A DNA stretch of 64,000 nt from Rhodococcus oxybenzonivorans (GCF_003130705.1 NZ_CP021354.1:3720001-3784000); one strand, 5' to 3'. Counted from the stretch's first letter, positions 1-8,834 are shown. Translations and numbers: made by a program. Notes: generated from the letters alone by a model not told the origin.

Positions 1-910
1 CCAGGGTGGTGGCGAGTCCGTCCGCGACGAGTGCATCGCCGGCAACGTCGTCGAGCGATCGGCCGGTCATCGCAGACACCGCTTTCACGTGGCCGACGTT
101 CTCGGCGACGAGGACGATGACGACAGGCAGTGTCAGCGCGATCACCGACCATTCGAACGTGGGCCCCCGTAACTCGGGCATTCCGAACCAGGCGGCGTCG
201 CGCAGAGTGGTCACGCGTTCGTCGGCGAGGCCCCCGGTGATCGCCGCGAAGATCCAGCCGAGGACAACGCCGACCAGGATCCCGAGGCGGCCGAGCAATC
301 CGGGTCCGAGAACGGTGACGACAAGGATGGCGAGCAGGGTCACGCCCGCTATGAGGGGTTGCGACTCGAACGAATCGACCGCTGTGGGAGCAAGATTGAG
401 CCCGATCAGCGCCACGACAGCGCCCGTGACGACGGGCGGCATGACCGCGTCGATCACCCGGGAGCCCGCCAGTTTCACGGCCACGCCGACCAGCAGGAGA
501 AGCGCACCCGCCGCCGCCACCCCGCCGAGCTGGGCGGCGGGACCGGATCCCTGGGATGCCGTCAACGGGGCGATGAACGCGAAGGAGGAACCGAGGTAGC
601 TGGGAATGCGGCCGCGGGTCAGGAGCAGGAAGAGCGCCGTTCCGATCCCGGAGAACAGCAGCGTGGTGGTGACCGGGAAGCCGGTAATCGTCGGCACCAA
701 GAGGGTGGCACCGAACATCGCGATGACGTGTTGCATCCCGATCCCGACTGTTCGGGGCCAGGTCAGACGCTCGGCAGGTGCAACGACCTCACCGTCGGCA
801 ACCCGCCTACCGTCACCGTGCAGGGTCCACCCGAAGGCCTTCGCGGGGGCGGCCTGGTCGGAACCCCCTCCGACAGGGCCGTCGGAGGCGTCGGTTTCTC
901 TTCTCGTCAC
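1..910 (-). CDS. Uracil-xanthine permease (NCS2 family), 3' end cut by window edge
   Basis: Membrane nucleobase:cation symporter importing uracil or xanthine. The visible 303 residues hold a charged ~40-residue N-terminus, then the NCS2 opening ERLTWPRTVGIGMQHVIAMF followed by alternating hydrophobic segments (LLVPTITGFP, IPSYLGSSFAFIAP, VMPPVVTGAVVALIGLNLAP). The motif AENVGHVKAVS near the visible end is typical of UraA/PyrP-type carriers. The GTG start at 910 has no Shine-Dalgarno sequence; a TACTAT -10 at 925-920 lies 9 nt upstream, so the mRNA may be leaderless. The C-terminal part lies outside the window. Uracil versus xanthine specificity cannot be told from this fragment. Confidence 0.9.
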   Translation of the reverse strand, partial: MTRRETDASDGPVGGGSDQAAPAKAFGWTLHGDGRRVADGEVVAPAERLTWPRTVGIGMQHVIAMFGATLLVPTITGFPVTTTLLFSGIGTALFLLLTRGRIPSYLGSSFAFIAPLTASQGSGPAAQLGGVAAAGALLLLVGVAVKLAGSRVIDAVMPPVVTGAVVALIGLNLAPTAVDSFESQPLIAGVTLLAILVVTVLGPGLLGRLGILVGVVLGWIFAAITGGLADERVTTLRDAAWFGMPELRGPTFEWSVIALTLPVVIVLVAENVGHVKAVSAMTGRSLDDVAGDALVADGLATTL

Positions 911-979
911 AGTTGGCCAATAGTAGGGATGATCTGCGAATTTCGCGCCGCGGGGACCGAAACGACACGGCAAGCGTCG

Positions 980-2647
980 TCAGCCCAAGACCCGGGCCGC
1001 GACGTTCCGCGCCTCCATGGGATCGCTGGTGGCCAGGACCTCCTCGGCGGCGCGACGGCACTGTTCCTGGGACACCGTGCCGATCTTGGCGCCAACGCCG
1101 GACACCGCAGCACCTGCGCAGGACAGCGACGTCACCCCGAGCCCCACCAGCACGCATGCGAGAAGAGGATCGGCTGCTGCCTCGCCGCAGACTCCCACGG
1201 GCTTCCCGGCCGCGAGTCCCGCCGCAGCGGTGCGCGCGACGAGGTCGAGGACCGCAGGCTGCCACGGATCGGTGAGCGCCGCGAGTTCGGAGGACATGCG
1301 GTCGGCAGCCATCGTGTACTGCGCAAGGTCATTCGTACCGATGGACAGGAAGTCGACGTGCCGGAGCAGGCGGTCCGCGAGCAGCGCAGCGGCTGGTACC
1401 TCGATCATCACGCCGGGGGTCAGACCCCGCGCCCGGACCTCGGCAGCGAAGTTCTCGGCCTCCGCGGTGGTGGCGATCATCGGCGCCATCACCCACGGCT
1501 GTGACTGAGTCTGTTTCGCCGCAGCCGCGATGGCGTCGAGTTGCCTACCGAGAATGCCCGGGTTCTGAACTGCGATGCGGATTCCCCGGACGCCGAGCGC
1601 CGGGTTGGCCTCGTCTGCCGTAGTGGCGAAGCGCAGCGGCTTGTCCGAACCGGCATCCAAGGTGCGGATCACTACCTTCCGACCGGAAAACGCCTCGAGC
1701 ACCTCCGCGTAGATGTCCGCCTGCTCGTCGACACCGGGTTCTGAATCACGGTCGAGGAAGCACAGTTCGGTGCGGAAGAGGCCGACGCCTTCGGCGGCGG
1801 TCTCCCGTGCGGATCTGGCGCCCGCGCCATCCTGCACGTTGGCGAGGATCGATACGGGTCGGCCGTCGCTGGTCTGCCCCGGACCCGACCACGTCGAAAT
1901 CCTCGCCCGCTCCGCTCGGCCGTGCTCGACCGCGGCCCGCGCTTCGGCCGGATCCGGCTCCACCACCACTTCGCCTACCGCACCGTCGAGCAGCACGGGA
2001 GTGCCGGCCGGAACCGACTCGAGATCGTGTACTGCCACCACGCACGGAATGCCGAGCTGCCGCGCGATGATCGCGGTGTGGCTGGTCGGCCCCCCGAGCA
2101 GGGTGACGAGTCCGACGATCGACGCGGGGTCGAGACCTGCGGTGTCCGCTGGAGCCAGATCCCGGGCGCACAGGATCGACGGCGCGTCGGGAACGGGAAT
2201 GCCGGGTTCTGGTAGACCCCGGAGTTCCGACACGACCCGATCGCGGATGTCGCGCAGATCGGTCACGCGTTCGGCCATCAGCCCACCCATCTTGGTGAAC
2301 AGCGCCGCAAACTGCTCGGTTGCTTCGGAGGCTGCTTCTTCGGCGGGCGCCCCGCCGGCGATCAGCTTCTGAGCTGCGCCCAGCCACCCCCTGTCTGCCG
2401 CCATGGCCGCGTTGGCCTGAAGGACTTCCGCAGCGGCTCCCGACACGGTGGCTGCCCGATCGCGCAGGCGCTGCGCGACCACCGCTGCAGCTTCCTCGAA
2501 GCGAATCTTCTCCTCGTCGCGCCCGGATTCGTCGACCCTCGGCAGTCCGCTGGTGACCTCCGGTCGAGCGGCGGGCCAGATGACCGGCGCATAGGCGATG
2601 CCCGGCACCACCGGGGTACCTCGCACGATTTCACGGTTCTCGGTCAT
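980..2647 (-). CDS. ptsI: PTS enzyme I (phosphoenolpyruvate-protein phosphotransferase)
   Basis: Cytoplasmic first enzyme of the sugar phosphotransferase system: takes phosphate from PEP onto a histidine and hands it to HPr. The 555-residue protein has the swivelling domain motif GGPTSHTAIIARQLG with the phospho-accepting His190, and the PEP-binding barrel with GLFRTELCFLDR and the C-terminal GVCGEAAADP. The ATG at 2647 follows AGGAGGA at ideal spacing; a longer reading upstream lacks support. It is divergent from the fruR-fruK-fruA-ptsH cluster, which supplies the remaining components, so this is the enzyme I for fructose uptake. A TTGACA-N16-TAATCT promoter (2739-2712) serves it. Confidence 0.97.
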   Translation of the reverse strand: MTENREIVRGTPVVPGIAYAPVIWPAARPEVTSGLPRVDESGRDEEKIRFEEAAAVVAQRLRDRAATVSGAAAEVLQANAAMAADRGWLGAAQKLIAGGAPAEEAASEATEQFAALFTKMGGLMAERVTDLRDIRDRVVSELRGLPEPGIPVPDAPSILCARDLAPADTAGLDPASIVGLVTLLGGPTSHTAIIARQLGIPCVVAVHDLESVPAGTPVLLDGAVGEVVVEPDPAEARAAVEHGRAERARISTWSGPGQTSDGRPVSILANVQDGAGARSARETAAEGVGLFRTELCFLDRDSEPGVDEQADIYAEVLEAFSGRKVVIRTLDAGSDKPLRFATTADEANPALGVRGIRIAVQNPGILGRQLDAIAAAAKQTQSQPWVMAPMIATTAEAENFAAEVRARGLTPGVMIEVPAAALLADRLLRHVDFLSIGTNDLAQYTMAADRMSSELAALTDPWQPAVLDLVARTAAAGLAAGKPVGVCGEAAADPLLACVLVGLGVTSLSCAGAAVSGVGAKIGTVSQEQCRRAAEEVLATSDPMEARNVAARVLG

Positions 2648-2711
2648 CGGGTCCTCCTGGCCGGTCGGTTCAGTCATCGCGTGGTTCGCACACGCATCAA
2701 CTCTGTGACGG

Positions 2712-2816
2712 AGATTACTCTCAACTCTTGACATGTCAACACAGTCGGGCGTAAAACAACATGACACAACATTTCGTGTGATGCGGACCATATCGGACTT
2801 TGTCCCGATCGGACTT
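2712..2816. promoter_or_regulatory. Divergent ptsI / fru operon control region
   Basis: Between ptsI and fruR lies the perfect 12-bp palindrome TTGACATGTCAA (2728-2739), which presents a TTGACA -35 hexamer on both strands. On the minus strand TTGACA (2739-2734), 16 bp and TAATCT (2717-2712) form a good ptsI promoter. On the plus strand TTGACA (2728-2733), 18 bp and TAAAAC (2752-2757) is a weaker candidate. Nearer fruR a direct repeat ATCGGACTT occurs at 2792-2800 and 2808-2816, a plausible FruR operator. Repressor binding is inferred, not shown. Confidence 0.5.
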
Positions 2817-2854
2817 CCTCACCGAACTTCTTCGAGACAAAGAACGGGGAGACG

Positions 2855-3622
2855 GTGTACCCGGAAGAACGTCAGCAGGCAGTCACCACACTGATCTCGC
2901 AACGCGGCCGCATGTCGGTCGCGGATCTCTCCGACACCTTCGGCGTCACCACCGAGACGGTCCGGCGGGATCTCGCCCTGCTCGAGCGGCTGGGACACGT
3001 CCGACGCGTGCATGGTGGCGCGGTGCCCGCAGGATCTCTCACGGTCACCGAACCCGGCATGACGGAGCGGGATCACACCCGCGCCGAGCAGAAGGACCGG
3101 ATCGCCAAGCGCGCGGCCTCGTTCCTGCCTCCCCCCGGGGGAAGTGTGCTGTTCGATGCGGGAACGACCACCGGCCGGATCATCCCGGAACTGCCGTCCG
3201 ACGCCGACCTCACAGTGATCACGAACTCCGTGCCCATTGCCGCCCGGCTTGCCGGACTGAACTCGGTCACCCTTCATCTGCTCGGCGGCCGGGTGCGGGG
3301 TATCACCCAGGCTGCAGTCGGCGAAGAGGCATTACGCATTCTCGACGTTCTTCGGGTGGACGTCGCATTCATCGGCACCAACGCCCTGAGCGTCGGCCAC
3401 GGTCTATCCACACCGGACACCGACGAGGCGGCGGTGAAGCGGGCCATGGTCCGATGCGCCAACCACGTCGTGGTGGTGGCCGACTCGTCCAAGGTGGGGC
3501 GCGAGCACCTGGTGAGTTTCGCACCCATCCACAGCGTCGACATTCTCGTCACCGATGCCGACATCAGCCCCGCAGACCGAGCCCATTTCCACGACCAGGG
3601 AATCGAGGTGGTGATCGCATGA
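2855..3622 (+). CDS. fruR: DeoR-family transcriptional regulator of the fructose PTS
   Basis: DNA-binding repressor of DeoR/GlpR type, 255 residues. The N-terminal winged helix-turn-helix reads RMSVADLSDTFGVTTETVRR, the family signature with the recognition helix, followed by HVRRVHGGAV. The C-terminal DeoRC sensor domain carries FDAGTTTGRIIPEL and the terminal VVVADSSKVGRE. Family members respond to phosphorylated sugars, here probably fructose-1-phosphate. Start is the GTG at 2855, placed by the conserved YPEERQQ opening. Its stop overlaps the fruK start (ATGA at 3619), so the two are co-translated. It is the first gene of fruR-fruK-fruA-ptsH. Confidence 0.93.
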   Translation: MYPEERQQAVTTLISQRGRMSVADLSDTFGVTTETVRRDLALLERLGHVRRVHGGAVPAGSLTVTEPGMTERDHTRAEQKDRIAKRAASFLPPPGGSVLFDAGTTTGRIIPELPSDADLTVITNSVPIAARLAGLNSVTLHLLGGRVRGITQAAVGEEALRILDVLRVDVAFIGTNALSVGHGLSTPDTDEAAVKRAMVRCANHVVVVADSSKVGREHLVSFAPIHSVDILVTDADISPADRAHFHDQGIEVVIA

Positions 3623-4597
3623 TCGTCACGCTGACCGCAAATCCGAGTATCGACCGCACCGTGACCCTCGGGGGACGGCTCGAACGCGGCTCCGTCCTTC
3701 GCGCTGTCGCCACCCATAACGATCCGGGTGGCAAGGGTGTCAACGTGGCGCGCGCCCTGACCTCCGCCGGCGTCGCCACTGTGGCGATCCTCCCCGCCAA
3801 CGCCGGCGATCCGTTGCCGTCCACCCTCAGGGACAACAAAATCGAGCACGTCACCGTGGCCATGTCCGGCTCGGCCCGCACCAACATCACGATCACCGAA
3901 CCCGACGGCACGACGACGAAGATCAACGAACCCGGTGTCCCGATGACGGCTCAGTCCCTCGCCGATCTGCACACCGCGCTTTCCGAGTTCGGTGCGCGTG
4001 CCGACTGGGTCGTGCTGGCTGGTTCCCTGCCGCCCGGTGTTCCGACCGACTGGTACGGCACGCTTGTCGAGTCGCTGCGCTCGGCGTCCTGCAAAGTGGC
4101 GGTCGACACCTCCGACGCGCCCTTACTGGCCTTGGCGGAACGCTTTCCCTCCGCCGCACCGGACCTCGTCAAACCGAACAGCGAGGAACTCGCCCAGCTC
4201 ACCGGCTACGACGGTCGTCTACTCGAAGAGGCCGCGCTGCAGGGCGATCCGACTGCGGCCGCCCACGCAGGAAGGCTGCTCCTCGATCGTGGCGTCGAGA
4301 CGGTACTCGTCACCCTGGGAGCGGCCGGTGCCGTTCTCGTGACGAACGACGGATCCTGGTGGGCGACGCCGCCACCCATCGTCGCGCGAAGCACCGTCGG
4401 GGCCGGCGATTCCTCGCTGGCCGGCTACCTGGCGGCGCACGTCGCCGGTGCAGCCCCTCCGGAGTGCCTACGATCCGCCGTCGCCTACGGCAGCGCGGCG
4501 GCGGCCCTCCCCGGTACCACCCTGCCGAGTCCCGAACACGTGCACAGGGACGCCGTCACTGTGACCGCCCTCACCTCCCCCCCCCGATCCGGCCTGA
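3619..4597 (+). CDS. fruK: 1-phosphofructokinase, frameshifted in a run of nine C near its 3' end
   Basis: PfkB-family kinase converting fructose-1-phosphate made by FruA to fructose-1,6-bisphosphate. It shows the N-terminal signature GGKGVNVARAL (residues 37-47), the C-terminal anion-hole/catalytic-base motif STVGAGDSSLAGYL (~258-271) and KPNSEEL in between. As written the frame has no stop after residue ~320: it stays open to 5295, running out of frame through the first 680 nt of fruA. The break coincides with nine consecutive C at 4577-4585. Removing one C gives an ending ...TSPPDPA and a TGA at 4595-4597, 15 nt before fruA, matching usual family length (~325 aa). A sequencing error or real slippage tract is likelier than a fused protein. 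Confidence 0.92.
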
Positions 4598-4612
4598 CCC
4601 GAAGGACACCCC

Positions 4613-6697
4613 ATGTCTCACTCCACCCCCGACCGCGATTCGGGGCCGCAGATCATCAGCGAAGATCTGATCTCCCTGGATTCCGACCTCGGAGCATCCA
4701 AGGAGGACGTGATATCCGCGCTCTCCACCCGGTTGGCCGACGCCGGCCGAGCCACCGATGCGGACGCTCTTCGCGACGCCGCGCTGGCGCGCGAATCGCA
4801 ATCAGCGACAGGCCTTCCCGGTGGAATCGCCATTCCCCACTGCCGCGCGGAGGCCGTGTCGGCTGCCTCCCTCGGCTTCGCCCGGCTCGCACCCAAGGTC
4901 GATTTCGGCGCCCCCGACGGCCCCGCCGACCTGGTGTTCCTCATCGCCGCCCCGGAGGGCGCCGGCGCCGAGCACATGAAGTTGCTGTCCTCACTCGCCC
5001 GGGCGCTGGTGCGTCCCGACTTCGTCGGTGCACTGCGGGCGGCGTCCACCCCGGCCGACGTGGTCACCCTCGTCCAGGACGTGCTGTCTCCGGCACCGGC
5101 CACTGCCGCGGCCTCGACACCCGCGCCGACACCGACCGCGGCGTCGACTCCAGCTGCCGCCACACCCGAACGGGCCGCCGCCGCACCCGAACCGGCCGCC
5201 GAGGAGGCGTCCCGCCACATCGTCGCGGTCACGGCGTGCCCCACCGGAATCGCGCATACCTACATGGCCGCCGACTCCCTCGTCGCCGCCGGTGAGCGTG
5301 CGGGGGTGAAGGTGCACGTGGAAACCCAGGGTTCGAGTGGCAGCACTCCACTGGCCCCCGGACTGATCGCCGGCGCCTCCGCTGTCATTTTCGCCACGGA
5401 TGTCGGCGTGAAAGGCAAGGAGCGGTTCGCGGGCAAGCCCGTGGTCGCCTCCGGCGTCAAGCGCGCAATCAACGAGCCCGATGTCATGATCACCGAGGCT
5501 CTGCGCGCAGGAATGAACCCGTCGGCCGCGACGGTGGGGGGCAGCGCATCCGCCGAGCCCGCGGAACCCGCCGGCTCGATCGGCTGGGGCACCCATCTAC
5601 GTCAGGTCCTGCTGACCGGTGTCAGCTACATGATCCCCTTCGTCGCCGCGGGCGGCCTGCTGATCGCCCTCGGTTTCCTGCTCGGCGGGTACGAAATCTC
5701 CGGACCCGCCGAGGACATCGTCCTGAACAACTCCCTCGGCAGCCTGCCCGAGGGCGGTCTCACCACCTATCTGGGTGCAGTGCTCTTCCAGCTCGGTTCG
5801 CTGGCATTCAGCTTCCTCGTTCCGGCCTTGGCCGGTTACATCGCCTTCGCGATAGCCGACCGACCCGGCATCGCTCCCGGTTTCACCGCCGGCGCGGTAG
5901 CGGTATTCGTCGGAGCCGGCTTCATCGGCGGCCTGGTCGGTGGGCTCATCGCGGGTGTCGTCGCCCTGTGGATCAGCCGGATCGCCGTTCCTCAGTGGTT
6001 GCGCGGCCTCATGCCGGTGGTCATCATTCCGCTCTTCGCGACCCTCATCGTGGGTGCGCTGATGTTCCTGGTGCTCGGCCGTCCCCTCGCCGCCATCACG
6101 TCCGGCCTGACCAATTGGCTCAACGGGCTGTCCGGTAGTTCGGTCATCTTCCTCGGCATCATCCTCGGGCTGATGATGTGCTTCGACCTCGGTGGTCCGG
6201 TGAACAAGGCCGCCTATGCCTTCGCGGTGGCAGGACTCAACGTCAACGATCCCGCCTCGCTCCGCATCATGGCGGCCGTCATGGCGGCCGGAATGGTTCC
6301 GCCGCTGGCCATGGCCCTCGCCTCCACCGTTCTGCGACCGAGCTTGTTCAGTGAGGCGGAACGGGAGAACGGTAAGGCCGCCTGGCTCCTGGGTTCGGCG
6401 TTCATCTCCGAGGGCGCTATCCCGTTCGCCGCCGCCGATCCCCTGCGCGTGATCCCGTCGATGATGGCCGGGGGCGCTGTCACGGGTGGCCTGATCATGG
6501 CGTTCGATGTGAGCCTGAGCGCACCCCACGGTGGCATCTTCGTGTTCTTCGCCATCGGCAACCTGCTGTGGTTCCTGGTCTCCCTGGCCGCCGGCGTGGT
6601 CGTCGCCGCTCTCTGTGTCGTCGGAGCCAAAGAATTCATCAAACCCGGCGCGTCCGACGCCGAACTCGACCCCGACGTTGCAACAGTCGCAGCATAG
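4613..6697 (+). CDS. fruA: PTS fructose transporter EIIABC
   Basis: Fused EIIA-EIIB-EIIC fructose permease, 694 residues, imports fructose as fructose-1-phosphate. EIIA (residues ~10-155) has phospho-His76 in GGIAIPHCRAE. An Ala/Pro/Thr linker (~160-200) leads to EIIB with phospho-Cys209 in VTACPTGIAHTYMAAD. EIIC (from ~325) is a polytopic membrane domain with GVSYMIPFVAAGGLLIALGF, MMCFDLGGPVNKAAYAFA and FISEGAIPFAAADP. The ATG at 4613 follows the corrected fruK stop by 15 nt. The EIIA-EIIB-EIIC order is the usual actinobacterial arrangement. HPr is encoded just downstream. Confidence 0.97.
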   Translation: MSHSTPDRDSGPQIISEDLISLDSDLGASKEDVISALSTRLADAGRATDADALRDAALARESQSATGLPGGIAIPHCRAEAVSAASLGFARLAPKVDFGAPDGPADLVFLIAAPEGAGAEHMKLLSSLARALVRPDFVGALRAASTPADVVTLVQDVLSPAPATAAASTPAPTPTAASTPAAATPERAAAAPEPAAEEASRHIVAVTACPTGIAHTYMAADSLVAAGERAGVKVHVETQGSSGSTPLAPGLIAGASAVIFATDVGVKGKERFAGKPVVASGVKRAINEPDVMITEALRAGMNPSAATVGGSASAEPAEPAGSIGWGTHLRQVLLTGVSYMIPFVAAGGLLIALGFLLGGYEISGPAEDIVLNNSLGSLPEGGLTTYLGAVLFQLGSLAFSFLVPALAGYIAFAIADRPGIAPGFTAGAVAVFVGAGFIGGLVGGLIAGVVALWISRIAVPQWLRGLMPVVIIPLFATLIVGALMFLVLGRPLAAITSGLTNWLNGLSGSSVIFLGIILGLMMCFDLGGPVNKAAYAFAVAGLNVNDPASLRIMAAVMAAGMVPPLAMALASTVLRPSLFSEAERENGKAAWLLGSAFISEGAIPFAAADPLRVIPSMMAGGAVTGGLIMAFDVSLSAPHGGIFVFFAIGNLLWFLVSLAAGVVVAALCVVGAKEFIKPGASDAELDPDVATVAA

Positions 6698-6741
6698 GAA
6701 ACACCACCGCGAGACAACCCCAACAGACCAAGGAGAGATCC

Positions 6742-6999
6742 ATGCCCAGCACCACAGTCGCCGTCGGTTCGTCCATCGGACTGCACGCCCGCCCCGCCGC
6801 CGTCATCGCCGAAGCGGTGGCCGCTGCCGGAGTCCCCGTAACCCTCTCGGTCGCCGACGGCGAACCGGTCGATGCGGGCTCCGCACTCCTCATCATGACG
6901 CTCGGCGCCACCAAGGGCACCGATGTGACGGTGACCAGCGACGACGCGGATGCCGTCGAGAAAGTGGCTCAGCTGGTGGCGGCAGACCTCGACGCATAG
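6742..6999 (+). CDS. ptsH: Phosphocarrier protein HPr
   Basis: 85-residue phosphocarrier moving phosphate from enzyme I to the EIIA domain of FruA. The active-site His15 lies in SIGLHARPAA, and the central LIMTLGATKG segment matches the HPr fold; there is a serine at 47 near the classical Ser46 regulatory site. ATG at 6742 follows AAGGAGAG at 6730-6737. It is the last gene of fruR-fruK-fruA-ptsH and is separated from convergent downstream genes by about 80 nt. Confidence 0.97.
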   Translation: MPSTTVAVGSSIGLHARPAAVIAEAVAAAGVPVTLSVADGEPVDAGSALLIMTLGATKGTDVTVTSDDADAVEKVAQLVAADLDA

Positions 7000-7031
7000 G
7001 ACACGCGAAGCCGCCTCGTTCCGCCTCCGGA

Positions 7032-7067
7032 GCCCTGCGCGCGCCGCCACACCCGGCCGGGCAGGGC
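7032..7067. terminator. Weak hairpin between ptsH and the convergent ECF sigma gene
   Basis: Seven-base inverted repeat GCCCTGC / GCAGGGC (7032-7038 and 7061-7067) with a GC-rich 22-nt loop, placed between two convergent stops at 6999 and 7081. There is no T-run. It could serve both directions as an intrinsic-like terminator, but the stem is short. Confidence 0.35.
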
Positions 7068-7080
7068 ACCGTTCGCGTCG

Positions 7081-8349
7081 CTACCCCGCGCCGCCGGCTT
7101 CGACAGCGGTCAATCTCCGCTGCAGATGCAGGCGTTCGGGTTCGGTACCGACGAGGACGAGCGCCTCCCGGTACGCCGCCGCGGCCTCGGAAAACTTGCC
7201 GAGGCGGCGCAGCAGCTCACCCCGGGTGGCCGGGTAGGGGTAGTAGCCGCGCAGCCGAGGCTCGTCGTCCAGCTCCTCCACCAACGCCAATCCTGCTTCG
7301 GCTCCGTCGCGCATCGCCACCGCGGCCGCCCGGTTGAGGGCCACCACCGGCGACGGTGTGATCGCGAACAGGACGTCGTACAGGGCCACTACCTGCGGCC
7401 AATCGGTGGTCGCCACATCCGCCGCCTCGTCGTGGAGTGCAGCGATCGCCGCCTGCACTCCGTAAGGCCCGGGCGGGCCACCGGTCAGCGCGGTCAGCAC
7501 CAGCGCGCTGCCCTCCTCGATCGACGCGCGATCCCAGCATCCGCGGTCCTGGTCCTCGAGCAGCACGATTTCTCCATCCGAGCCGGTTCGGGCCGCGCGC
7601 CGAGCATGAATCAACAGCATCAGTCCGAGGAGCCCGGCGACCTCTCGTTCGGCGGGCAATAGCCTACGAAGGATCCGCCCCAGCCGGATCGCTTCCTCGG
7701 CAAGATCGAGCCGTTGCAGGTCGGGGCCCGAACTCGCAGCGTAACCCTCGGTGAAGATGGAATAGATGACCTGAAGCACTCCCGGTAGGCGTTCCGGGAG
7801 CTCGTCGGCGCCGGGAACACGGAACGGAATCCGAGCGACACGAATCTTCTTCTTCGCCCGCACGATCCGCTGGGCCATCGTCGCGGTCGGAATGAGATAT
7901 GCCCGCGCGACCTCCGGCGTCGTCAGGCCGGCGAGGCAACGCAGCGTCAGGGCACCCCGATCCTCCGCCGGAAGAGCCGGATGAGCGCAGGTGAAAAAGA
8001 GCTGCAGCCGCTCGTCCGGCAGGTCGCCTCCGACATCCGCGGGTGCGACGGGATCGGCCCGATCCGCCTCGACCTGGAGGACGGCGAGTCGGGCGGCATA
8101 GGACTTGTCCCGCCGCAACCGGTCGACCGCCCGTCGCCGCGCCGTGGTCAGAAGCCACGCCCCCGGCTTGGCAGGCACACCCTGCACCGGCCAATGAACG
8201 AGCGCGGCCTCGATCGCTTCGGAAGAGACCTCTTCGGCCAGGTCGAGATCGCCGAAGCGACGGACGAGGGACGCCAGCAACCGACCGCGTTCCTCGCGGA
8301 ACACAGACTCGACTGTCCGTTCGATCCCAGGCGTCCCCTCGTCCCCCAC
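7081..8349 (-). CDS. ECF42-type RNA polymerase sigma factor with C-terminal extension
   Basis: Extracytoplasmic-function sigma factor of about 422 residues, twice the usual ECF length. Region 2 covers ESVFREERGRLLASLVRRFGDLDLAEEV through [17 protein letters not shown]. Region 4 includes LTLRCLAGLTTPEVARAYLIP and AQRIVRAKKKI. The long TPR-like C-terminal domain (RLPGVLQVIYSIFTEGYAAS, LARRL, ALNRAAAVAMRDG) is diagnostic of the ECF42 group, where it replaces an anti-sigma factor in control. The GTG at 8349 sits just past the stop of the upstream DGPF protein (8352), so they form a two-gene operon. ECF42 factors are known to pair with DGPF proteins. The inducing signal is unknown. Confidence 0.9.
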   Translation of the reverse strand: MGDEGTPGIERTVESVFREERGRLLASLVRRFGDLDLAEEVSSEAIEAALVHWPVQGVPAKPGAWLLTTARRRAVDRLRRDKSYAARLAVLQVEADRADPVAPADVGGDLPDERLQLFFTCAHPALPAEDRGALTLRCLAGLTTPEVARAYLIPTATMAQRIVRAKKKIRVARIPFRVPGADELPERLPGVLQVIYSIFTEGYAASSGPDLQRLDLAEEAIRLGRILRRLLPAEREVAGLLGLMLLIHARRAARTGSDGEIVLLEDQDRGCWDRASIEEGSALVLTALTGGPPGPYGVQAAIAALHDEAADVATTDWPQVVALYDVLFAITPSPVVALNRAAAVAMRDGAEAGLALVEELDDEPRLRGYYPYPATRGELLRRLGKFSEAAAAYREALVLVGTEPERLHLQRRLTAVEAGGAG

Positions 8350-8351
8350 GG

Positions 8352-8696
8352 TCAGACCCCGAAGTCCGCGATCGGCCGCACCACAACGGAACCGCCCCCG
8401 CGTGCGCCGGGACAGCGGGCCGCCCAATCGAGCGCGACGTCGAGGTCCGGCACGTCGATGACATAGAAGCCGCCCAGAACCTCGCGGGTCTCGGCGAAGG
8501 GTCCGTCCGTGGTGATCGACCGGTCGCCGGCGGGCCCGACGCGCACCGTCGTAGCGGTGGTCAGATCGGCCAGCGACTCGCTCGCGACCACGATGCCTGC
8601 CTCGGTGATCTGCTTGTCGTAGACCATCCAGTCCTCGACGGTGCACTGGGAGGCCGCATCCGCCGAAGCGGCGTTGATCAGCATCATGTACTTCAT
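8352..8696 (-). CDS. DGPF/YCII-domain protein paired with the ECF42 sigma factor
   Basis: 114-residue YCII-related protein. It begins MKYMMLINA and contains the name-giving motif DGPFAETREVLGGFYVIDV (residues ~61-79), then DLDVALDWAARCPGA. The ATG at 8696 follows AGAGGAG six nt upstream. DGPF proteins are the usual genomic partners and targets of ECF42 sigma factors; biochemical function is unknown. It is transcribed ahead of the sigma gene, so the pair probably autoregulates from the TGTCGA-type promoter at 8740-8769. Confidence 0.92.
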   Translation of the reverse strand: MKYMMLINAASADAASQCTVEDWMVYDKQITEAGIVVASESLADLTTATTVRVGPAGDRSITTDGPFAETREVLGGFYVIDVPDLDVALDWAARCPGARGGGSVVVRPIADFGV

Positions 8697-8739
8697 GTTC
8701 GACTCCTCTTGTCGTTCCGGCACGGTTGCCGTACACCAT

Positions 8740-8769
8740 GACGACGAACGGGACGCAGCAGAATCGACA
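8740..8769 (-). promoter_or_regulatory. Putative ECF42-dependent promoter of the DGPF-sigma operon
   Basis: On the minus strand TGTCGA (8769-8764) is followed after 17 nt by CGTCGTC (8746-8740), about 43 nt before the DGPF start codon. TGTCGA at -35 with a CGTC-like -10 is the target motif reported for the ECF42 group. Assignment rests on motif match and position only. Confidence 0.45.
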
Positions 8770-8834
8770 CGCCCTTCAGAACATTGTTGCGATCGAGGCT
8801 ATTTCTGGGCGACCGGCCCTCACGCCGCACCTAT

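Noticed and set aside
2808..2816. An earlier plus-strand start for fruR at about 2800
   Set aside because: That frame is different from the DeoR-family frame and has no resemblance to a regulator N-terminus.
4598..5295. A C-terminal ~230-residue extension of FruK overlapping fruA
   Set aside because: Arg/Gly/Pro-rich shadow composition, begins exactly at the nine-C run; a frameshift explains it better than a real domain.
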